Position numbers and translations under genes: made by a program
The notes under the pieces: generated by a model
Databases searched by the model: none
What the model was told of the DNA's origin: nothing
What the model saw: the letters and a program-made list of their open reading frames with translations, nothing else
Shown: positions 1-12,830 of the stretch, one piece after another
Layout of the letters: every line of letters starts with the position of its first letter
Position numbering within the stretch: position 1 is the first letter of the stretch
Origin: Ecdyonurus torrentis
Lineage: Eukaryota; Arthropoda; Insecta; Ephemeroptera; Heptageniidae
Length of the DNA stretch: 64,000 bases
Direction: 5' to 3'
Assembly: GCA_949318235.1 (NCBI GenBank)
Contig: OX439132.1
Span: 41,894,331 to 41,958,330, forward strand

Positions 1-634
1 CCAGCACGCACTTTCTCCCTATTCCTCATGAAACGAGCACAAAAAATCCTCAGGCTGCCTCTTGGCTGCTGCTGCTGCTGCAAAAGAAGTGGTCCACTAT
101 TAACAGAAACAAAAATAAGGCCATGAGCTGTGCTGTGTGGCAGAGAGCTATAGCAAAAATACAAGTGAGCAAGCAGTGTGTACCAAAGTGACTAGCGCAC
201 ATGCGGGACGTCGTTCATCACAGTCGCAGTGTCACGCTCACGAACTGCAAGTAATATACTTCAAATCACGATCTAGGAATCACGAAAGTGATATTTGAGC
301 CAATAGAGCTCGAGATGTTTCTGTCAAATAGTCCATAATATAGAGAGAAAAATAAAATAATTTGAAGCTCAATATGCTTTTTTTCAATGGTCTTTCCACA
401 TAGTGCAAGCAAATAAACAAAATGATATGGTAAAAGTCATATGGAACGTAATGCAATGTTGTAATCATCTTTTAATTATTGCAACTTCTAGCAGTCAGTT
501 CGTTGAACGTAATGGTTTTGATTTTTAATGACTGAGAAAATTCAGTCCTTTCCATTGCTAACGTGTTGGTACTTATTTTCATTAAAATCATAAATTAATT
601 AACCGATGCTTTTTTTGTGTGTCAAGTGTCAAAA

Positions 635-638
<4 letters not shown>
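1..638. other. Non-coding, nothing recognised
   Basis: The first 250 bases are GC-richer than what follows and include a short (CTG)5 run near 67-81. No open frame or splice pattern I can support. Confidence 0.5.

Positions 639-712
<74 letters not shown>
639..712. repeat. (GA)n microsatellite
   Basis: About 37 uninterrupted GA units. Confidence 0.97.
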
Positions 713-713
<1 letters not shown>

Positions 714-3700
714 GTAATAGTTGTCGGCTACAGAAACAAACCCCCTGCACTTATTAAATAAACGAAATACATCACAATATTAAACCACGACCCACGTGAC
801 TCAAATTGAGGCTTATAAGATTCCGTGACATTTCGCTAAGTGCTTTCTAATATTCAATGCATTGCAATCCAAACTTCTGTGCAATTGTATCTATTTGTAT
901 CATGACATAACATGACAGTATCTTAAATTATAACAATCAACGTTACTGCAACAACAACTCAAAACGACAAAATAATAGTAATTATAATTGAAGAGAAAAT
1001 ATTGTCACGAAAGAAGTCATGTTATGAAATAATATCAGCTTTGGTATAATTTTCTTTCTAAAAAAAGAATACATAATTTTATAATGATTTGTGGCATGTT
1101 ATAAATAATATTAATTGTAAATATATAATTATTGCAATTGCAATATGTAAATTATAGTATATAACGTAATGAACTGTTACTTATGACCGTGTATATAAGA
1201 TATATAATAACGAAGTAAACAACGTTGTCAACTTTCTGATTTATGAAGTCCAGTCGGGAGAAGAAAAAAGAAGCAGCCTGATTTGCTATGCATAGTCATA
1301 GCTCTCTATATAATATTATCAATGAACGGAAATGCCTGAAGGGAATTAGAAATGAATGAAAATGTCATTATTATGAGTGTGTATTCTAAAATATTAAATT
1401 TAGTGTTTTTTCTTCTCAAGAGTGAAAATCTGTATTTTTTCTCGTGTGTGTTTAATTTGTAAGGTGTGGTGTTGCCAACTCATATGTTTTACCTTCTTTT
1501 TTTTTTTTTTCTTTAATTTTCTTTGTTTATACTCACGGGCATTTTAGAAAAAAAAAAATAAAGAAAATAAGTCTTCTATAACTCAAGACGTGCCTTATTT
1601 AATTACATTTTTATTTTACTTATACGTCGTGAACTGAAGACCATAGGGCAAAAAATATAATTTAAATGTATATATAGGTGGACCTAATTCGATTACAGGA
1701 AATATTAAGAAAATGCAACGAAGAAAAGTTTGTTTAGTAAGGTATTGCTTGAATGGATCGATTCAAAAAAAAAAAATTTCATCTTGACATGTAAATCAGT
1801 TTAACATAAAAAATAAACGAAAAAAAAAAATCTTATTTACATCTTAGTCACATCTTAAACATTTCATTTTAATAGTACTGCATGACGACTGTATTAGAAT
1901 TGAATGACAAATTATTATTCTCCAAATATAAAAGATAAAAACTATAAGAGTTATTTATAGTGGGTGTGGAAGCGGAGGCGGTCTGCACAGAAGAGATAGA
2001 TGGACATGGCGCACGTGATACAAAATGCGGCAGAGCGTGAAATGAAGTGTGAATATTTTTCGTGCATGGACCACTAACTGTCACTCTATGTATATATAGT
2101 CTATCCAATATTCGCAATTGTTTGTTTAGCTGCAGGCATGATATGGTCAACCAACATCACTGCACTATATTATATTTTATATATTATAAAGGAAAGACTT
2201 TCACCAGGAAAGAAACAAAAAAAAAATTAACGCTGCTAGCTACATTGCATATTACTTAAAACCACATAAAAAAATGCGTTTAAAAAAATAATATTAATAA
2301 TAAAAATAATAAAAAAATCATCTATTTCAGAAACAATCTTATACTTGTGGTATGAAGATAAAGAAACCTGTACTTATAAAACCACGTACTGAGCTTTCAT
2401 GCTGTTAAAGGAACAGTGCATTGTACTGTACAACTACACAAAATATTATTATTTATACTAAAGTTTCAAAAATGTATGACTGAAAGTTTTATATTTCTAG
2501 ACCAATTCTGCGTTTGATATACATTATATAAATTATAACTATGAACTGCCTGGCTTACTAAAATTACTATCATCATTATTATTTTGTACAAAATTAAACT
2601 GAAAATTTTGGTATTTAATTAGTAGTTATATAAAAACAAATTGTTAGAACATTTCTTTTATTTTTGTACAAAATTTTGTACAAAATTAAACTGAAAATTT
2701 TGGTATTTAATTAGTAGTTATATAAAAACAAATTGTTAGAACATTTCTTTTATTTGTGTATTTTATTAAATTAAGAACTTTTCTTTATTTCGATTTAATT
2801 ATTTGGTCAGACTTGTTCCGTAACTGAAACAACAATAATTAGTAATAAACGTATTATTATAATACGTATAATAACATGCGTAGAAGTGTATTAATGAATG
2901 AATTTATGATGCAATTCGGCGTAGTTTGGTCCCTGGTTTGGTCACAATACTCAAAATGAAAGTAAGACATTTATAAGCAGATAAAAAAAATATAGTGTTT
3001 CACATTTTTGATATGTTTAGATTGTATTTTAAATTATACTCGTTTAATATTTATTGTGAAGTATTATAGAAATAAAAGTCATTGCAATTTACCTGTCCTG
3101 CACCTTTATACATGTTGCATCGTTATAAAAACTCAGTGGTGCTGTCAACTAAGATCAAATTACAAAGAAAGTGGTCATAGAAGTTTCCTGTTATTGTCTG
3201 AAAATTATTATATTCAAAGTGTGTTAGGTTATGGTGTGATTCATTAGATACAACACACAATTTTATACTTTCTTTCAGTTTTTTATATATACTGTATTAT
3301 TAGACAACACGTGTTAATTTAATACTATAGTCATCGTATAACAAATTTCCTATTGCTCATATTTATGTGTTGTCAAAATATTATATTTAAAGTTCGCCAT
3401 CTAACCTTTGAAGAATAGTGACTAAGTTTATATCTATCCTCTTCAGTGCCAATATACAATGAGTTGTACATCAAAAAACTTGCCAAAAATCTTAAAAAAA
3501 AAAAAAAAAAAAAAGTTAAAAATATGTGGATTGTTTCAGAAAAAAGCCCTTAAAATTTCACGTTTTTTTAGAGCTATTTTGAGCAATCTAGAGTGGGTAG
3601 GAGGTCCGTGACAGTAAGAAAAAGGAAAAAACAATATATTTTTTTTCGACAAACGAGACATTTTTTTCATTCTGATAGATCCGCACAAGAACGTGATTAA

Positions 3701-4087
3701 AATTTACGACAATGAAATATTGTTTAAAAGTGTCTGGGACTGAAGAGGCTACCTCCGCAAATATAAAACTTTTCTTTTTTCTTTTTTTTCTACATGCGTG
3801 TGTATTGTTTATGTAATTTTAGTTTATAATTATACTTCTAATTTTTAGATAACGTAAGACAGGCATCCTTTATTGCATCAACACCTTTTTAAAGCTTTAT
3901 TTTTTTAGCACATTGTAATCCTACAAGGAAATAATATAAGAAGATTTTTTTTTTCTTCATGTATCAAAGTTCTGGGCAATTGATATTTTTGATGACAGAT
4001 AATAAGTAAAAGTATTGTTGCTTTGTTATTACGTGTTCTAGCGTGCAAAATTTTTAAAACTGTAATTGTGTCATTTATAGTAAGTTG
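713..4087. other. AT-rich non-coding stretch
   Basis: Only short A/T runs and the 92-bp duplication at 2581. The segment 1960-2060 is slightly GC-rich but shows no reliable exon. Confidence 0.55.
2581..2764. repeat. Perfect 92-bp tandem duplication
   Basis: The block from ATTTTGTACAAAATTAAACT recurs 92 bp later (2673) with essentially no differences until TATTTTTGTA versus TATTTGTGTA at the end. It looks recent. Confidence 0.93.
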
Positions 4088-4566
4088 AATGAGGAAGTCT
4101 ACACAAAGTTAACCCCTAGGTTTGAATACGTCATTTGAAAGAGAAAAAGTAATAGATAAACTTGGCATAGGCAATTACCTTCAAAATTGACGTTATATTT
4201 AATAAAAGAAGAAATAAAAAATTTCCATTCCCAACCCTTTGCCGACTATGACATAATTTGTTTACATCCGATTTTCAATTGTCTTTTTGATTTCATGCAA
4301 CTGCTACAAATTCAAAAAATTTAACGGCCAACGGCCGCCTTTCAACAATGTGATTGTTTGAAATTCAGAAGACAATTGAAAATCGAATGTAAACAAATGA
4401 CGTCATAGTCGGCAAAGGGTTGGGAATTGAAATTTTTTATTTCTTCTTTTATTAAATAAAACGTCAATTTTCCAGGTAATTGCCTATGCCAAGTTTATCT
4501 ACTACTTTTTCTCTTTTAAATGATGTATTCAAACCTAGGGGTTAACTTCGTGTAGACTTCCTCATT
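4088..4566. mobile_element. Large fold-back element
   Basis: About 480 bp. The left arm from AATGAGGAAGTCTACAC pairs with the right arm ending GTGTAGACTTCCTCATT. The arms are about 205 bp with high identity (shared CCTAGG, GGCATAGGCAATTACCT, CCAACCCTTTGCCGACTATGA). The loop lies near 4296-4360 and is GC-richer (GGCCAACGGCCGCC). Confidence 0.88.
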
Positions 4567-4695
4567 ATATTGCAAAATAGATGGGGACTAAATTTATATC
4601 ACAAGTAAATAATAACGGTTTCAGCTTATTTGTAAGTATTATTAGATGAAAGAGATGCATAAAAGTTACGCAGAAACGCAAAATCATTGACATAT

Positions 4696-4996
4696 TATAG
4701 GGTGTATGTGGATGACGTCATATTTATTGCGCTTGGGGGCCATACTGGAGTAGTGCATAGTATTGCTCAGCATAGGACAAACTTCTTTTAAGCCAATTTT
4801 TCTTGGGAAATCGCTTAGTTTTTTGTTATTGTTATTTTGCTCACATACTTGAGATACTAATTCAATATATTTACAGCATCAATGCTCTCAAAAATATTGC
4901 TTACTAGTTTTAAACTGGCAAAATGGGCTATTTTCCTATGCCACCCATGTCATTGAAACATGGCGTCGACTTTAACATGAATGCATAGACCCTATA
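4696..4996 (-). mobile_element. TATAGG-ended MITE, copy A
   Basis: 301 bp with imperfect inverted ends (TATAGGGTGTATG / GCATAGACCCTATA). The reverse complement of the body matches copies B and C, including CTCCAGTATGG and GACGTCAT. Confidence 0.85.
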
Positions 4997-7900
4997 TATA
5001 CTTTTAATTTTAAGCCAAAAACAGGTGTTAGAAATGCAAATTTTTGAAAGGGCATTGGTCAGTAATGCTTTTGGCTTTTTAAGTTATACTTTCTGCTTGT
5101 TAAAGCAACCTATTGTAACTCCTCGTGACGTCATTGACCCAGTGGTCTATCTTGTGTATATAATTAAGTTCTAAATATTACGTGATGTGAGGTGATTATG
5201 CAGATATATAGACGTGTAAGTGGCCACTTGAGGAAGTGTTTCTCTGATTCACTCACGCAAGCGTCGCAAGCTTTATTATACTCTATCACTGACTGACACC
5301 TGGTATTCATTGACGTTGCCCTGGTCAGTGCTGAGTGATTGAACACAATAATCTCTATACAGTAATAACAATAAAAATCAGAATGTTCAATTATCTATTA
5401 CACCATTTATTTTTATGAATGAGTTGCATATTGCAGTAACAAAAAGTTATTTAAACAAAATAAATAAAAAATTACGTGTGCACTTTCAATTTTATATTTA
5501 ATCACCTCTGTATACATGTTTACTGTGTTTAAACTAATCGAGCAATTAAATCAATTAGTTTTAGCAATATCACTTTGTTACAAAACTGTTTCTTGTATAC
5601 ATTTTATTAAAAAGTATAAACTAAAGGGGGTCTAATTTTACAAGCTATATACAAAAATAAAAACTCCACCTTTCACGAAAATAATTACGTTAACAAATTT
5701 ATAAAGAAAGTGTTTGCAATTTTGTAGAGACAGTTGTAAATAAATTTACAATTATATTAATTAAAAAAAAGGGGTTTTAATTATTTATTATTGTTTTATT
5801 TTTCTTACTTTAATATTATATTCAAAATGCTATATAATCAGCATTACTTTAATATATTAATCAGTATCCGTTGTTTAAATTGTTTTGAAATGACAAAAAA
5901 TTGTTTAAATGATTTAAAAAGAAAAAAATCGAGTTCAGCTAGAGAAGAAATTGAAACTTTCATTGTCGTTTCGTAATAATTCTATAACATGCGTTCAAAT
6001 CTCTTCCTTGGAAACTTCAATGCCAGAAAAAAAATATATACAATTCACGTGGGAGTTTACGTATACTTTTTTTTCTTCCTATTTTCTTATATTTATATAA
6101 AAGGAAATAAAAACTGATATTCAAGTTATTTTTTAACTATCTATTTCCTTTTATAGAATTTTAATGTAATGTAATGTTTTTTTATTCTTTTTTTTTTTTT
6201 TTTTTTTTTTTTTTCATAATACACTCCTACCATAATATATTACATTGTCGGTCGGTATGTTTGATTTGTAATATATATATAAAATGGTAACAAGTAAATA
6301 GGGAAGTTCTAAATAATCATGTCATCAAAATAAGAACTTTCTTTCACTGCTGACCACGCCAATGTGTATCAAGATACCAAAGTAACTATACATAAAGTTC
6401 AATATATCGCTTGCTACTATAACTTGACTCGTGGTTACGGTGGGGATAAATTAAAGGAAATTTCACCATTCATTATAATAAACAATAAGAAAGATTTAAT
6501 GACCTCATGCTTATATATGGTCATATAGTTTAAAACATAGTATTATCGTTTTCGTTGCATGATTAAAGATACCGGAATTATTGATTGGTTCTCTTTCTCT
6601 CTCACGCTGACGCAAGATAATATTATTTGTTTCCCAAAAATTAACAAGCCGATACAGTTCTATAAAACTGCTAATATATATTATTTCGTGTAAAAAAAAA
6701 CTATTTTTTTATTTCATATTATAATCAATAAATAATTTGTAGGTATAATAAAAAAAAATAATAATAAGTGTTAAACACACCATATGGTAAGAAAAAATTG
6801 TTAACATTACAATTACAGAAAATAATACCGACCTATATTTATAAAGTTCAAGATTGATTGGACGATAATATTGGGTATAAATTATTTGTAATATTTATCG
6901 TGTTTTGCACAATGTAATATCATATGTAATGCTTTTTCCCATAAATGAAAAAAGAAATTACTTTTTTTATTATTATAATTTTTTTTATATATATAATATC
7001 AAAATGTAATTTTATGATTTTTCATGTAAAATGATATAACCAATTTACAGAATTATCCCTTCACTCAAAAATTATCGTTCAAAATTATAACGGGCTATAA
7101 GTTTGTATATTATATACGAGTGGGCCAGATTCTTTTTTTGTCCGCGGCCTAAACCTCGCCCTTTCAATTGTATTGTTTAATATTTTGTTAATAATTAAGA
7201 TGATTATTTATTTAACACACATGCCGGTGATAGAAGTTCTAAAATATATTTTTATAATTCTTCAAAACTAATCAAGAATTTTTTTTACATACTTTTTATT
7301 ATTATTATTGAAATTAAATAACACTCACGTGCAACAAGTATGTGTGTATGGCGGAATAAAAAGTATTTTTATTTTGAAACCCACATTGTCCTTTTCAGAA
7401 TATTTAAATATATTTTCATTGACAGTTTTATGGAATTACAATTTAAAAGTTAAAGGGAAAGCCAAATGGCCAGGACATTTATACATAAGATCATGAGATA
7501 GTGTGCACTTTTTGTTCAACACAAATATTGCAGACGATATATTTTATTGACTACTAATAAATTTATGTGCTAAACTGATGAAGTAAGTTGTTTCAATCTG
7601 GCCACTTTCCAACTCCACATTATAACACGTAATATCATAATTTTTAAAACTACAAAATAATAGTGGTCGTATTATTATTATTTTAGCATAACATTTAATA
7701 TATATATAAAAGAAAGGGGAAATAAAATCAATAAAAATTTTGTCTACATAATAATAAGAAAGTTAATTATTAATCATTGATCTTTAATATAGAAAAATTA
7801 AAATCTAGAAGCTATTATATTTTTAACTAATTATCTTTTTAGTATTATATATAAAATATGAAATCGATATTTTAATAATTTATATATTTCATAGTTTTTT

Positions 7901-8063
7901 TTTTTTTTTTCATAACATTAGTTCCAATTTAATTTACTAATTAGTTTAACATAAAATAAAAGCTTTACGTGATTTGGAAATGTTCCAAAAAAATATTTTT
8001 ATTTTATCATAATAATATACCATGAAAGAAAAATTGAGCGAGGCAGAAAAATAAGGAGCGATT

Positions 8064-8095
<32 letters not shown>

Positions 8096-9099
8096 GTAAC
8101 ACCTCCCTTTATAATTGCAAGGTTTTGGTTTTGTGTGTACCAATTTTATTTAAATTGAATTAATGACATTTTTCATAATCCAAATACTTTCTTCATATTG
8201 TAGGTGTTGATTTCTATATTTGAATTTTCATTTTCTTCTGTCTTTTTTTTAAATATATAATATTAATTAATATAAGTGGTTAATAAAGAGTAATTAATTG
8301 AGTTTTACCATACATGTGATTTGTATAATTAAATTAAAAATTTATTCAATCAATCTCAATTAAATCAAACCTACGCATTGTTTTTTTTTTAAAGTTGTAT
8401 ACAGTTAATTGTAGTAGAGCCACAGGTAAAGACATGTTGTTTCATTAAAGTTCTTTTTTTTTTTAATTGCGATGCATTGCCTGCAGACCATACATTTACA
8501 CATTATTAATGAAATATTGTTTATTACTTACTGAAAGATATGATTCGTCGTATTTATTAATTCATTGATATTCAAATCAAATGCAAAATGCACTTGTGTT
8601 TTAATATATCTCGCTATTTTTTAACACCAGATTTGCAAATGTGTTTCATGACCCTCAATTATCTTTTATTTAATGATTTTATCTACAACGCTCGTATCTC
8701 CATAGAATTCAAAAGTTTGCTCTCTCATTTTTTTGATACAATTTGAAAGCTCATGATATTATCTTAAAATTTTCAGAGACCGTAACCATCAGATATGTGA
8801 GAGAAAAAAATTATTGAAATATAATTGGTGCCTCATATAAAATTTAAAATTTTTGTATGATATTACTCCCCAATTTTTGCCCCATCCTGACGTATTGTGC
8901 AAGAATATAGATTTTTGATCTTTACGACGTTTGGACAGCTGTATAAACTTTATTTTCAGTTGTTGGTTTTTTCCTCCATCAGTGGCTTACATGTATAGTG
9001 ACTAACTAATGAAGTTGGAAAAGTTTACTTTTTCTTTTTTACAAATTTTAGACCTTAAAATTTTTTTTCAACAATACATGAAATCCTGTATAAAAAAAG

Positions 9100-9139
<40 letters not shown>

Positions 9140-9733
9140 ATAGATACTTAACACAAATTACTTCATATTTAATGAAACTAAAACACAGATTGTAATAATT
9201 ATTGATGGTATTACCATGGTATAATTTCCTTGTGAATTAATACGTGAACCGGAAGGATGTAAATTATAAAACAATTGATTGAACTCTCCTCAAGCTAACT
9301 CACGCTCACACTCAACTCACTCACATACTTCTTTTTCTTAAAAAGGTATCAGCAACAGCGTCATGATTAATCTAGATCATTAAATTTAAACGTTGGTGAG
9401 TTTAGTGAACTTATTATATGCGGTCGGTTTAGAACAAACGACTTATATTATTATTATATATGTGTGTAACGTTTCTTCGTCGGTTTATTACTTTTTAGCA
9501 TTGCTGATATATATGGGCGGGTCACTCGCAGTATACTCGCTTGCTGCTTTTTTTTTTTCTATAAATATGCGTAACTACCCCTCCAGCATTACATTTATTA
9601 CATTATTACTGTTCTATCAATTGTAATTTATACAGCTTTAGTAAAGAATTATTATTGTATTCAATATAGATTTCCACAGATTAATTGGATATATTATGTT
9701 TTACAAACGCCTACGCATTTGTACATTTGTACC

Positions 9734-9739
<6 letters not shown>
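4997..9739. other. AT-rich non-coding stretch
   Basis: Poly-T (6187-6214), poly-A (8065-8089 and 9098-9137) and a diverged repeat at 8700-8950. No gene is supported. Confidence 0.55.
8700..8950. repeat. Diverged relative of the fold-back at 29.2-29.9 kb
   Basis: The segments TTTTCAGAGACCGTAACCAT, CAGATATGTGAGAGAAAA and CATCCTGACGTATTGTGCAA line up in the same order as similar blocks in the left arm of 29206-29884. Identity is only moderate. Confidence 0.45.

Positions 9740-9826
<87 letters not shown>
9740..9826. repeat. (TA)n microsatellite
   Basis: About 43 TA units; it yields meaningless Ile-Tyr open frames. Confidence 0.97.
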
Positions 9827-9828
<2 letters not shown>

Positions 9829-10274
9829 GATTGGAGCATTGCCAATAACACGATATACAATTGGTATTATTAAAATAAAATTGTCTAATTTTAATGTTTC
9901 AAAAATTAAATATCAACTCCCATTCTAATATTGTGATATTTAGTGTCTTGCATAGTATTAATTCATAAACGTTAAGAAATTTATTCTAAACATTTATTGT
10001 CTAGTAAAATTTACCCTTTTTTTATGTTTCTTTGATGAAAGGAAAAAAAATCAGTCATATAACAAAAAATAAATGAGACATCAAATGAGAAAACTAGGAA
10101 ACAATCATATATGTGGTACTTTTTGTTTGACTCGACTCAAAAAAAAATTTTTTTTTTTTATCTGGCTTGGTGCAGAAAAAGTTCTTTTCCTGAATCAAAA
10201 GATTAAACATTTCAAATGATTGTAATTTAATGACAAAGTGGGATTTGAGATAGCTAATTTTCAATTTTGCCTCG

Positions 10275-10305
<31 letters not shown>

Positions 10306-11474
10306 TATTATTATTTTTTTTAACGTTGAGTATCACGAGTGGTCAAATCTTCACAAATTGATTTGAAGTTTTTTTGTTAAGAGCAGGTTAAAACTCCCGG
10401 AAATTCATGTAGAAATGAACTTTTAATAAGTTCATTATTCTTCTTCTTTAGTGATTTGATCTACCAGTAAAGCACCGTACACTGCATTTATTTTTTATAT
10501 TTTTTTTCTGCACCTTTTGATCAAGTTCACGTACTTTAGTGCGTCTATTACCCTCTTTGGCTGTCAGAGCACTTCCTCATACACATAATACATGCACCAT
10601 TCGGGTCATGCACCAAGTAGCATCTCTGTATAGTAAGCTCTTTACTTCTTATTTCATGGTCAATGTAATCATAATATACTATTATATTATGAAATTTTTA
10701 TATCAAATAAAACATTGATGACCTTAGTCTAAATAATGTATTTTTATATAAAAAAATATTTCGTGGTTAAGCTATTAATAATTTAAAAAAATATATTTAT
10801 ACGCCCTTACACTATGTATAAAAATTTAGAAGAAAAACAATTTATAATAATATACACATTAAAATAGGTATGATGTGCATGCACACGTCCTTGTTCGTCG
10901 AAATATTGTGGGTCATGATCGCTCGCTCGCTAGTTTGTCGTACCTTGCATATGAAATTTAGTAAGGATCTTCCGCGGCGATGTTAAAGAAATTAAAAAAC
11001 AAAGTGCGGGAGGACGTTACTCACGTTTAAAATATGAATTTAGGCGTGACGCATCACGATTCTGCAGTTACCACGCTACTTTGGGACACGCATTTTTTTT
11101 TTCTTTTTTTATTATAAGCAAACGCCTTTATAACTTTAAATATATTTTGTATGAGTTCTTATAATAGAAAAGTAATTTAAAATATATTTCTATACAGTTT
11201 TTATTTTAAATCAAATAATTATGGTGCTTTTTATTATTGTTATTATTATTTTCCTCTTTTTTATATTTATATTATTTAGAAGGCTCGCTTTGTTATTTAT
11301 ATATTTATTTTACTCTTACGTTATATTTTTTTGACATATTTATTTTATTTTAAGATTAAAGACATTTCGTGCTAAAATTATATATTGTTGCAAGAAGAGA
11401 AATTTTTGTCAATTCTTTTGCAGTACCTAAAAAAGAAAAAAAATTGATATTTATTGTAATCAAGATTTAAAACT

Positions 11475-11477
<3 letters not shown>

Positions 11478-11512
<35 letters not shown>
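11478..11512. repeat. (GA)n microsatellite
   Basis: About 17 GA units. Confidence 0.95.
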
Positions 11513-11517
<5 letters not shown>

Positions 11518-11888
11518 ATCATATATTATACGAGTACGAGTTAAGTTGTTTTTAATTTTTGTAAATAGTTTGTATGTATTATTTTATTAGCCATACGTAG
11601 TACTACAAACAATAAAATTGTTAAGGTAAAGGCGTGTATGTCCTGATGTGTACTGTATCACCTGAGAAGTCATATAGCTAGGTATATCTGGCCACTAAAA
11701 AGGCGTGTCTATGCCCAATATGATGTAATGTGAAAGTGAATCGCCTGCCCTCTGGAGCAGCCTGCTAACTTGCTGGTCATTTTACCAACTTTACTGCGGT
11801 CTAAACAGAGAAAGAAAGAAAGAATCACTTTGAACCTCCACACTTTTTTTTATTTCTTACAATTTCCCCCTTACTTCCTGCTCTTTAC

Positions 11889-11919
<31 letters not shown>

Positions 11920-12762
11920 CCATTGTAATTAATATTACATTATATTATTAATAATTTTCTAATTGTAATTTTATACTTTTATATTATTATTAATTTATTA
12001 TTATAATGATGGTAATAAGTAAAAGTATATTTTAATCTCTCTGAAAAAAAATATATGTATATTATATTGATGATATAGAAATTGGTTACTTCAAATTTAA
12101 ATACCAACTTAAAATTAATTTCATAAACATGTTTTATAACATGACACTAGAACTCAATTACACATCACATTATTATTATTATGTCCAGTCAAAAACTTGT
12201 TTGCTCTTTCAAATTTTTTTTAAAAAAATAATTCGATTTTTTTATAAGATTGAATACATTTTATTTAATTAAATTTAATTTTATGAAGTTTTAATCAATT
12301 ATTTATTCGTGATTTGACTTCTTAATGTGTTTTTATTCATAAACATTGTATATGCGTATGTGTATTAAAAATTACTTATTCAAAGTATTTTAATTAAATT
12401 TATTTTAATTGTTTATTTATTTATTCATAAATATACATAATAATTGTTTAGGTTTATACGTGCTAAGCTTTATAATTTTATAGTAAATTTTAGTTTTAAA
12501 AGTACCCAAAAGTAATATTTTTCCCCCACATCCATGCATAAAATTATTTTATTATAAACAAATATGAACAATAATGGCCAGTTTACTCTCCAACTTATTG
12601 CATGTATGTTACATAAAATTCAGTTCAGGCAGAAAATTTTCACACTGCACTTTTTTGAACTGCACTTCAGAACGAAATGAACAGCATTTTCTAAAATATT
12701 TACTGTATATATAATAGAAACGTGTTTATAATGAAAAAATTAAAGAAAACATCTAGTAGAAA

Positions 12763-12763
<1 letters not shown>

Positions 12764-12828
<65 letters not shown>
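12764..12828. repeat. (GA)n microsatellite
   Basis: About 32 GA units. Confidence 0.96.

Positions 12829-12830
<2 letters not shown>

Noticed and set aside
9685..9928. Ile-Tyr or Cys-Val repeat proteins (also at 15511-15798, 20304-20715, 27977-28177, 28436-28693 and 47208-47468)
   Set aside because: They are translations of (TA)n, (AC)n, (TC)n and (GA)n microsatellites.
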